Assembly: GCA_041674625.1 (NCBI GenBank)
Contig: JBAYVI010000163.1
Span: forward strand, 1 to 6,935
Direction: 5' to 3'
From: BRH-c32 sp041674625
GTDB taxonomy: Bacteria; Bacteroidota; Ignavibacteria; Ignavibacteriales; Melioribacteraceae
DNA: 6,935 nt
A program made the translations under genes and the position numbers. Positions within the stretch are counted from its first letter, which is position 1. Each line of letters opens with the position of its first letter. Below are positions 1-5,126 of this stretch, in pieces. The notes under the pieces were generated by a model. The model ran no database searches. It was given only the letters and a program-made list of their open reading frames with translations, and was not told the origin of the DNA.

Positions 1-36
1 AAATGCGCAGAGGATAAAAACTAAAAATAGTTTCAT
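1..36 (-). CDS. Start of a secreted or outer-membrane protein, cut by the window edge
   Basis: An ATG at 36-34 opens a frame that stays open to the window edge. It encodes only 12 residues, MKLFLVFILCAF: one lysine and then a hydrophobic run, as at the start of a Sec signal peptide. It begins 9 bases after the fecR stop codon, so it is almost certainly the third gene of the sigma/fecR operon. In this group of bacteria that place is usually taken by a TonB-dependent receptor with an N-terminal signalling (STN) domain, but nothing visible proves this. No clear Shine-Dalgarno motif is present in the 9-base gap, so translation may be coupled to fecR. The family identity is inferred from position only. 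Confidence 0.55.
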   Translation of the reverse strand, partial: MKLFLVFILCAF

Positions 37-45
37 GTTATCGCA

Positions 46-1206
46 TTAATAAAAAATAAATGTACCGGGAATATTGTTTTTGGTAATCGATTTATAATTC
101 AGACCGGTAGTTCTTTTAATTACTTCGGCAACAAGCCAGATTGAATCGCCATTAAATTTAGTTGTAATATTTTGATTTTTGGAATTTCCTTCTAATTGGA
201 ATTTGACACCATAAGCCCTTTCTAATTTCGTAAATACTTTTTCCAATGGTACATTTTCAAAAGTCATAATATTATCTTTCCAACCGATAGCATTTTCGGG
301 ATTGAAAGAATTTATTTCTGATTGTTTATTATTTTGGTTATAAACCCATTGCTGATTGGGAGAAAGGAAGATATTTTTTTTAGCTTCAATACCTTTATTA
401 TGATCGGGCGAAATTTTCACTTTACCTTCAAGAAGTGAAATGGTGATATTTTCTTCATCGGAGAATGCAGAAACGTTGAATTTTGTTCCGAGAACGGTAG
501 TGGAATACCCTGCCGAATGAACATTGAATTTTTGTTTATCATTATGAGTTACTTCAAAATAAGCTTCACCGGAAAGAAAAATATCTCTTGAGTTTTCAGA
601 AAATGTTTCAGGATATCTGAGAGTGCTTTCGGAATTAAGAATCACTTTAGAATTATCAGGAAGTGTAATTTCAGCTTTTTCGCCGGCGACTGTGGATTTT
701 TCGTTCCATTTAATTATTTGCTGAGAATTGCTATTTGAAGGAGTAAAATAATTATAACCGATATAACCGGCTGAAATGGCAATTAACACGACAGCAAATG
801 CGACAGTATATCTTCTGAAGATTAATGAGATTGAATCGAGAATACTTGGTGTATAAGTGTTAAATTGTGGTGCTGACTGATGAGTAGGTTTCTGAGCGGT
901 CTCTGGAGTAAACTGCGGAGCGAGCTGTGGTGCTGACTGATGAGCGACCTGCTGAATAGTTTGCTGAGCGGCTTCCCCATTAACCTCTGAAAGCGACTCT
1001 ATTTTGTTTGTAAATTTTTCCCATTCCGAATCGGTATCCCAATTTGCATTATTGGGAGTAAGTGTCCATACCTTTTTGAGTTCTTCAAATTTCAATCTAT
1101 TTTTTGGATCTTTTTCTAACCATAATTGGACTTTTCTCATCTCTTCGTAAGAAGATTGATTAGCCAAATATCGCAAAAGCCGATCCATATCTGTTTTATT
1201 TATCAT
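46..1206 (-). CDS. fecR: FecR family anti-sigma factor with DUF4974-like C-terminus
   Basis: This is a single-pass inner-membrane anti-sigma factor expected to hold the ECF sigma factor encoded just upstream and to release it on a signal from a cell-surface receptor. Residues 1-65 form a helical, charged cytoplasmic sigma-binding region. Residues 80-116 are an unusual Gln/Pro/Ala-rich linker with repeated HQSAPQ and APQF motifs. One membrane helix lies at about 133-153. The periplasmic FecR domain spans about 171-264 (AEITLPDNSKVILNSEST, LSGEAYFEV, VLGTKFNV, LLEGKV). Residues 312-386 match the DUF4974/STN-like fold (MTFENVPLEKVFTKLERAYG). Length, 386 residues, fits the family. The ATG is preceded by AGGA (1216-1219) with a 9-base spacer. 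It lies 80 bases downstream of the sigma gene on the same strand. The family call is firm; the inducing signal is unknown. Confidence 0.93.
   Translation of the reverse strand: MINKTDMDRLLRYLANQSSYEEMRKVQLWLEKDPKNRLKFEELKKVWTLTPNNANWDTDSEWEKFTNKIESLSEVNGEAAQQTIQQVAHQSAPQLAPQFTPETAQKPTHQSAPQFNTYTPSILDSISLIFRRYTVAFAVVLIAISAGYIGYNYFTPSNSNSQQIIKWNEKSTVAGEKAEITLPDNSKVILNSESTLRYPETFSENSRDIFLSGEAYFEVTHNDKQKFNVHSAGYSTTVLGTKFNVSAFSDEENITISLLEGKVKISPDHNKGIEAKKNIFLSPNQQWVYNQNNKQSEINSFNPENAIGWKDNIMTFENVPLEKVFTKLERAYGVKFQLEGNSKNQNITTKFNGDSIWLVAEVIKRTTGLNYKSITKNNIPGTFIFY
866..944 (-). repeat. 19-bp direct repeat in the fecR linker
   Basis: The 19-bp string TGTGGTGCTGACTGATGAG (plus strand) occurs perfectly at 866-884 and 926-944, 60 bp apart. 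Sixty is a multiple of three, so both copies encode the same residues (HQSAPQ) and the Gln/Pro/Ala-rich linker of FecR. Related TGCTGA and CTGAGCGG pieces fill the space between and beside them. This suggests the linker grew by tandem duplication. No separate DNA function is evident. Confidence 0.8.
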
Positions 1207-1286
1207 CTACTAAAATCCTTTATTCCCTTTTTTTCTTTATTATCTCTACTAATACAATTAAATAGTCGAATACCATTAAGTATTGT

Positions 1287-1886
1287 TTAATTAAAATTTT
1301 TGAGTGCTTTTCGTAATTTCTGGAAAGCGAGTCTCATTTGTGATTCCACAGTTTTGATTGAAAGATTTTGCAGTTCCGCAACTTCTTTATAAGAGAACCC
1401 TTGATCTTTAACGAGAAGTAGAGTTTCGCGGCATTTTTCGGGAAGATCGCTGACTGCATTTAAGTATGCTTCTCTTAATTCTTTCTGCATATATAATTCA
1501 AGTGGATTGGGCTGATTTTTAGTCTTCAAATCATCCGGCTCGATTTCACTCTTTTTAGAATTGCCTGAATACTTCAAGAAATTAATCATCTGATTCTTTA
1601 CTGCTCTGTAAAGGTATGATTTGATATTCCCCTTAGGCGACCAATGTTCTCTATTTTTATAAATATTTACGAAAACTTCTTGAACAATCTCTTTAGCATT
1701 ATCTTTATTTCTAATCCGGATATAGCAGAAATTGCATAATGGAGCGAAATAAGATTTGAACATTGATTCAAATGCATCTGTATCGTTATCATTAATTCGC
1801 TTAATTAATTCGGTATCGGAACTAGGTATAGAATCTTTTTCTACACTTTCCTTTACCGCAGAATTAGTGAAAAATGATAATAGCAT
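1287..1886 (-). CDS. ECF-family RNA polymerase sigma factor
   Basis: This sigma-70 family factor of the extracytoplasmic-function class directs RNA polymerase to its own regulon; its partner should be the FecR protein encoded next. It has 199 residues. Region 2 covers about 24-108 (ELIKRINDNDTDAFESMF, AKEIVQEVFVNIYKN for core binding, then IKSYLYRAVKNQMINFLK for -10 recognition). Region 4 covers about 133-195 and carries the helix-turn-helix SYKEVAELQNLSIKTVESQM. There is no region 1.1 or 3, as expected for this class. A polar 23-residue N-terminal extension precedes region 2; the next methionine (residue 42) falls inside region 2, so the first ATG is kept, with a weak AAGG upstream. The 67-base gap to the epimerase stop codon should hold its promoter, but I see no convincing -35/-10 pair. 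Which genes it controls cannot be seen. Confidence 0.94.
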   Translation of the reverse strand: MLLSFFTNSAVKESVEKDSIPSSDTELIKRINDNDTDAFESMFKSYFAPLCNFCYIRIRNKDNAKEIVQEVFVNIYKNREHWSPKGNIKSYLYRAVKNQMINFLKYSGNSKKSEIEPDDLKTKNQPNPLELYMQKELREAYLNAVSDLPEKCRETLLLVKDQGFSYKEVAELQNLSIKTVESQMRLAFQKLRKALKNFN

Positions 1887-1953
1887 TTGATTACCTTAAA
1901 TACGTTTGCCTGAAATATACTACAAACATCATTAAAAAATAAATCGAAGCATA

Positions 1954-3057
1954 TTATAAAATATCTGATAGAATAGCTATGATGCGGGAGGCGGCGGAGC
2001 CATCCCATAATTCAGGAATATTTCCTTTCTTATTATCACCTTTCATAATTATTTCGATAACGGGTTTCGCATCTTCGAATCGATCGCCAATAAGATAATT
2101 GCTGCCGATATCGACAGTACTCGGACGTTCGGTGGTCGAACGAATTGTTATGCACGGAACTTTCAGGTAAGTCGATTCTTCCTGAATTCCGCCGCTATCG
2201 GTAAGAACAAATTTCGCATCCTTAACCAATTTTATAAAATCGAGATATCCGATTGGGTCGGTGAGAATAATATTTTTTGAAAGTGAATCGAGTAAATCAT
2301 TTGCTTCAAGATTTTTTATCGTACGAGGATGAACAGGAAAAACTATTTTGAAATTTTCGGCGGTCTCGTTTAATAAGGCAGTCATTGCACGAAGCTGATC
2401 TGCATTATCAACATTCGATGGTCGATGGAAAGTGGCGACAACATAATCGCGCCCCGTTAAACAGAGCTGTTCGCCAACATCGGAAAGCTCAATCTTCGGT
2501 AAATAATGAATTAGCGAATCGATCATACAATTGCCTACGAAATGAATTTTTTGTTCGGGCACACCTTCATGTCGGAGATTTTCCATACCGCTAATTTCAG
2601 TAACGAAAAGGAGATCGGAAATCGAATCGGTGAGTATTCTGTTAATCTCTTCGGGCATCGCACGGTCATTACTGCGGAGACCCGCTTCGACGTGAGCGAC
2701 TTTGATACCGAGTTTAACTGCCGTAAGCGAACATGCAATAGTAGAATTAACATCGCCGACAACGATTATCAAATCAGGTTTTTCGGAAAGGAGAATTTTT
2801 TCAAACTCGATCATGACACGGGCAGTCTGCTCAGCATGCGAACCGGATCCGATACCAAGATAAAAATCGGGCTTCGGAAGTTCGAGATCATCGAAGAAAA
2901 CTTTGGACATTTTTTCATCGTAATGCTGACCTGTATGGCAGATAAGATGTTGAATTGAATTTCCATTCGCTCGATTATAGTTAGCGAATGCTTTATGAAG
3001 CGGGGCGACTTTCATAAAATTAGGACGAGCACCAACGACAGAGATAATTTTTTTCAT
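1954..3057 (-). CDS. wecB: UDP-N-acetylglucosamine 2-epimerase, non-hydrolysing (WecB/WbpI family)
   Basis: This cytoplasmic enzyme interconverts UDP-GlcNAc and UDP-ManNAc (or, in the WbpI subgroup, the 2,3-diacetamido uronic acid forms) for surface polysaccharide. It has 367 residues, the usual length, with the GT-B-like fold. Visible motifs are GARPNFMK (9-16), HTGQHYD (41-47), GDVNST with D102, HVEAGLRS with E124, PEEINRILTD with E136/E137, TFHRPSNVD with H211, PVHPRT with H243 and TDSGGIQEE (286-294) for UDP binding. The acidic residues and H211 fall where the catalytic residues of E. coli WecB lie. It is 83 bases downstream of the wbpB-like gene on the same strand. That neighbour makes a WbpI-like substrate possible, although NDRAMPEEINR and SGMENL look more like the general WecB group. 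The ATG gives the conserved MKKIISVVGARP start. Confidence 0.93.
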   Translation of the reverse strand: MKKIISVVGARPNFMKVAPLHKAFANYNRANGNSIQHLICHTGQHYDEKMSKVFFDDLELPKPDFYLGIGSGSHAEQTARVMIEFEKILLSEKPDLIIVVGDVNSTIACSLTAVKLGIKVAHVEAGLRSNDRAMPEEINRILTDSISDLLFVTEISGMENLRHEGVPEQKIHFVGNCMIDSLIHYLPKIELSDVGEQLCLTGRDYVVATFHRPSNVDNADQLRAMTALLNETAENFKIVFPVHPRTIKNLEANDLLDSLSKNIILTDPIGYLDFIKLVKDAKFVLTDSGGIQEESTYLKVPCITIRSTTERPSTVDIGSNYLIGDRFEDAKPVIEIIMKGDNKKGNIPELWDGSAASRIIAILSDIL

Positions 3058-3073
3058 CTATACAATTTAGGGT

Positions 3074-3101
3074 ATAATAATATACTTTTCAAGGAAGACA
3101 A
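3074..3101 (-). promoter_or_regulatory. Possible sigma-70-like promoter for the 2-epimerase gene
   Basis: Read on the minus strand, TTGTCT (3101-3096) and TATTAT (3079-3074) are separated by 16 bases and end 16 bases before the epimerase ATG. The fit is moderate. The surrounding sequence is AT-rich enough for chance matches, and the gene could instead be read through from the wbpB-like gene. Confidence 0.28.
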
Positions 3102-3133
3102 CTCACAAATGAGATTAAAAATAATTCCGCAAA

Positions 3134-3156
3134 AAAAATCTTACAAAGTGATTTTT
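3134..3156 (-). terminator. Weak terminator-like hairpin at the end of the dehydrogenase gene
   Basis: On the minus strand AAAAATC (3156-3150) can pair with GATTTTT (3140-3134) around a 9-base loop that contains the stop codon of the dehydrogenase gene. Three more T residues follow (3133-3131). The stem has one G-C pair only, so it would be a poor intrinsic terminator; partial read-through into the 2-epimerase gene is likely. Confidence 0.25.
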
Positions 3157-4094
3157 GTGGTGCGGATGGAGTGAGTGAGCTCGATTGATGGACGGGCATC
3201 GGCGATTGAAAGACCTTCACCTTCAAGAGTTCGGCGATAAACTTCCGTATGGAGATCGGTGAAACCATCAGTAAAATTTATTTCATCATCATCGATTGTG
3301 AGCGATCGAAAAGTACGACTCCCTTTTTTAATTGCCGATTCAGGAAGATCATTACCATCGATAGAAAGATGCCAATCGACAGAAGCATTCTCGAACGATA
3401 ATTCCCCTTTCATTTTTTCTGTATTGCGCACGAACACTTTTGAATCTTTGACCGGACCGAATAACCATATAAGAAGATCGAAAAGATGAATGCCGATATT
3501 GACTGCAATGCCGCCCGATTTTTCTTCATCCCCTTTCCACGAATAATGATACCATTGACCACGCTTAGTTATATAAGTGAGTTTAACTTTATGATGAATT
3601 GCATTATCGAGACGGTTTTTAAGAGCGACTAATTCAGGATGATAACGGAGCTGCATGACAGTCCAAACTTTCTTACCCGTTTTTTGTTCAATCGATTCGA
3701 GTGCATCGAGATTCCACGGATTTATAACGAGCGGTTTTTCGCAAATGACATCACAGCCGGCATTAAGTGCCAAGCGAATATGAGTATCATGCAAAAAGTT
3801 AGGTGAACAAATCGAGACATAATCAATTTTATTTGAGCGGGAATATATTTTCGAATTCGAATCAGCAGATGAATGATGATTAGAGAATACCCCTGAATCT
3901 ATTGGCGAATTAACGAATCTCTCAAATCGGGAATAGTCGGTAAAGAAAAGTGAATCGGGGAAATAATGATCGAGAATACCGACAGAATCATGCGGATCGT
4001 AAGAAGCGATAAGTGAAGCATTAAGATCGTGAATAGCTTTGAGATGACGAGGGGCAACGTATCCCGCAGTGCCAATGAGTGCGAATGATTTCAA
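3141..4094 (-). CDS. wbpB: UDP-GlcNAcA 3-dehydrogenase, WbpB/WlbA type (Gfo/Idh/MocA family)
   Basis: This NAD-dependent cytoplasmic oxidoreductase is predicted to oxidise C3 of UDP-N-acetylglucosaminuronic acid, the step before amination towards 2,3-diacetamido-uronic acids of O-antigen-like polysaccharides. It has 317 residues. The start MKSFALIGTAGYVAPRHLKAI is the Rossmann signature of WbpB/WlbA. Other family marks are DYVSICSPNFLHDTHI (91-106), CEKPLV with K120, LTYITKRGQWY and SWKGDEEKSGG (172-195), NIGIHLFDLL with H203 and D206, and NDLPES and GFTDLHTEVY near the end. K120 and H203 sit at the family's catalytic positions. A Ser/Asn-rich stretch at 62-88 looks like an insertion. The start codon is TTG (4094-4092): no ATG lies in frame before the TAG at 4106-4104, and TTG gives the conserved N-terminus. 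AGGA (4105-4102) lies 7 bases upstream, inside a stem-loop. The symbol is by similarity. Confidence 0.9.
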   Translation of the reverse strand: MKSFALIGTAGYVAPRHLKAIHDLNASLIASYDPHDSVGILDHYFPDSLFFTDYSRFERFVNSPIDSGVFSNHHSSADSNSKIYSRSNKIDYVSICSPNFLHDTHIRLALNAGCDVICEKPLVINPWNLDALESIEQKTGKKVWTVMQLRYHPELVALKNRLDNAIHHKVKLTYITKRGQWYHYSWKGDEEKSGGIAVNIGIHLFDLLIWLFGPVKDSKVFVRNTEKMKGELSFENASVDWHLSIDGNDLPESAIKKGSRTFRSLTIDDDEINFTDGFTDLHTEVYRRTLEGEGLSIADARPSIELTHSIRTTKITL

Positions 4095-4099
4095 AAAAA

Positions 4100-4122
4100 T
4101 GTCCTAATAATTAATTAGGACA
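4100..4122 (-). promoter_or_regulatory. Perfect 9-bp stem-loop covering the ribosome binding site of the dehydrogenase gene
   Basis: TGTCCTAAT (4100-4108) and ATTAGGACA (4114-4122) are perfect inverted repeats around a 5-base loop. In the minus-strand RNA the stem is followed at once by seven U (4099-4093), the form of an intrinsic terminator for the repressor transcript arriving from the right. The 3' arm of the same RNA stem also holds AGGA (4105-4102), the only good Shine-Dalgarno for the TTG start at 4094, paired with UCCU of the other arm. The element could therefore act as terminator, as translational lock, or both. The stem has three G-C pairs, so it is only moderately stable. A protein-binding palindrome is the alternative reading. 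Confidence 0.65.
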
Positions 4123-4160
4123 AATTTAAGGAAATATATTGCAGCAACAAAAAATCATCA

Positions 4161-4778
4161 TCAATCTCGTTTGAGGATGCGGTGGAGATGGACGATAGGA
4201 GCGAGGAGATCGATTTTACTCCTATTAATCACGAGTGGATCGAATGTTTTATTATCCGATATAAGATGAACTTCAGATTTAGTAGATGATTTCAAGCGTT
4301 TAATTATTTGATCGCCATCAATAAAACGTACAGCTACGATATCATTTTTATTTGGTATTAAATTAGCATCAACGAGAACGAGATCACCATCTTCCAATGC
4401 GGGCTGCATACTATCACCACGAACGATTATAGCGAAGCATTTTTCCTTAACGGGATAATTAAAAAACGCACGGTCATCAGCTTCCATTTCATACTTTCCT
4501 GAATCGAGACTTCCGATTTTTGATAGCACGGGGAAATCATTATAACGAGAAGGATATTTATGAGAGGATGTATCATTACCGGTAAGGACGTAATTAACAT
4601 TAATACCCATTTCAGAAAGTTTTTGAAGTACCAGACCACCGGGAACGAATTGAGATGTAAGATAATTTTGCATCTGTTGAGGGACTATTTCAGCCTCTAA
4701 TGAGAATGAGCGTACCGATTTATTTTTCTTAAGAATCTCATCTCTTAATCTATCGCCAAGACTTTTTTTCTTTGTCAT
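4161..4778 (-). CDS. S24-type phage repressor (N-terminal HTH, C-terminal LexA/CI-like domain)
   Basis: This is predicted to be the lysogeny repressor of the element to its right. It has 205 residues. Residues 5-65 form a helical DNA-binding domain (LGDRLRDEILKKNKSVRSFS, EIVPQQMQNYL) ending in the INVNYVLTG motif usual before the linker of such repressors. Residues about 82-203 are a peptidase S24 domain: GDSMQPALEDGDLVLVD contains the nucleophile S123, and IIKRLK contains K160. The Ser-Lys spacing of 37 equals that of LexA. No Ala-Gly or Cys-Gly occurs in the linker, where the scissile pair is expected; the nearest candidates are S90-L91 and S93-G94. Autocleavage is thus doubtful. ATG at 4778 is preceded by AGAGG (4791-4787, minus strand) with an 8-base spacer. 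A palindromic operator lies 31 bases upstream. It is divergent from the early operon. Confidence 0.88.
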   Translation of the reverse strand: MTKKKSLGDRLRDEILKKNKSVRSFSLEAEIVPQQMQNYLTSQFVPGGLVLQKLSEMGINVNYVLTGNDTSSHKYPSRYNDFPVLSKIGSLDSGKYEMEADDRAFFNYPVKEKCFAIIVRGDSMQPALEDGDLVLVDANLIPNKNDIVAVRFIDGDQIIKRLKSSTKSEVHLISDNKTFDPLVINRSKIDLLAPIVHLHRILKRD

Positions 4779-4809
4779 TTAATAAACCTCTTTTTATATT
4801 TGTGGACAC

Positions 4810-4833
4810 GATACAAGCGTATATACTTGTATC
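4810..4833. promoter_or_regulatory. Perfect 24-bp palindrome, likely operator of the S24 repressor
   Basis: GATACAAG (4810-4817) and CTTGTATC (4826-4833) are perfect 8-bp inverted repeats around CGTATATA. The arms repeat after 16 bp, so a dimer would have to bridge an 8-bp spacer. The site lies between the repressor start (4778) and the divergent HTH gene (4906), the expected place for an operator. The right arm contains the TTGTAT hexamer of the proposed rightward promoter, so a bound repressor would block early transcription. Binding by the encoded repressor is inferred from position and symmetry. Confidence 0.72.
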
Positions 4834-4856
4834 ATATTTTTTTCATAATCTAAAAT
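4827..4856 (+). promoter_or_regulatory. Putative rightward early promoter
   Basis: TTGTAT (4827-4832) and TAAAAT (4851-4856) are spaced by 18 bases and lie 49 bases before the HTH gene start. The -35 hexamer is part of the right arm of the operator palindrome, as expected for a repressed phage early promoter. Transcription would start at about 4863, just before the TGCAA repeats. The region is AT-rich and the start site is not proven. Confidence 0.5.
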
Positions 4857-4863
4857 ACTAATT

Positions 4864-4890
4864 GATGCAATAAAGTGCAAGTTAGTGCAA
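4864..4890 (+). repeat. Three TGCAA direct repeats at exact 10-bp spacing
   Basis: RTGCAA occurs at 4865-4870, 4875-4880 and 4885-4890; the last two share AGTGCAA. The 10-bp period puts all three on one face of the helix, the form expected for cooperative protein binding. They lie after the proposed transcription start and end 6 bases before the AGGAG (4896-4900) of the HTH gene, so a bound protein could act as a roadblock or autoregulator. The small HTH protein is the obvious candidate ligand; this is inference. Confidence 0.6.
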
Positions 4891-4905
4891 TATTTAGGAG
4901 TTTTT

Positions 4906-5112
4906 ATGAATAATGAAGTTCCTCTTTTTCTTTCAATTACTCAAGCCGCAAATTTAATGGGTTTAGGAAGGAATTATGTTTCCAGGTTAGTTAAAAATAA
5001 TATTTTATCAGCAATCCAAATACCCGGATACAAACATTTAAAAATATGTATTAATGATATCAATAATCTGCCTGAAATGTACAGGATAAAAACGAACAAA
5101 AAGAACAAATAA
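4906..5112 (+). CDS. Small excisionase/MerR-like helix-turn-helix protein
   Basis: The 68-residue protein is almost entirely one winged HTH of the HTH_17 (excisionase/MerR-like) type. FLSITQAANLMGLGRNYVSRLV (8-29) forms the helix-turn-helix, ILSAIQIPGYKHLKICINDINNL (33-55) the wing and last helix, and a lysine-rich tail follows. It likely binds DNA as the first early gene of the element, in the place of cro or ner, or as a recombination directionality factor. A longer frame from GTG at 4885 exists, but the ATG at 4906 is preceded by AGGAG (4896-4900) at 5 bases and matches the domain start. The stop lies 14 bases before the initiator gene, indicating one operon. Which of the regulatory roles applies cannot be told. 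Confidence 0.8.
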   Translation: MNNEVPLFLSITQAANLMGLGRNYVSRLVKNNILSAIQIPGYKHLKICINDINNLPEMYRIKTNKKNK

Positions 5113-5126
5113 TAATTGAGGATACG

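Noticed and set aside
1207..1286. Terminator between sigma and fecR genes
   Set aside because: Only 5-bp imperfect complementarity in AT-rich sequence and no stem with a T-run; the genes are more likely cotranscribed.
1887..1953. Bacteroidota-type promoter (TTTG / TAnnTTTG) before the sigma factor gene
   Set aside because: Only partial matches (for example TATATTTC on the minus strand) occur, without a TTTG at the right distance.
2542..2958. 138-codon plus-strand open frame
   Set aside because: It lies wholly antisense to the 2-epimerase gene, whose motifs run through the same bases; its translation shows no recognisable domain.
4885..4905. GTG start giving a 75-residue form of the small HTH protein
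   Set aside because: The GTG is part of the third TGCAA repeat, has no Shine-Dalgarno, and adds residues outside the domain; ATG at 4906 has AGGAG at 5 bases.
4779..5112. Toxin-antitoxin pair (small HTH protein with its neighbour)
   Set aside because: The neighbours are a recognisable S24 repressor and a replication initiator; the small protein fits an early phage regulator.
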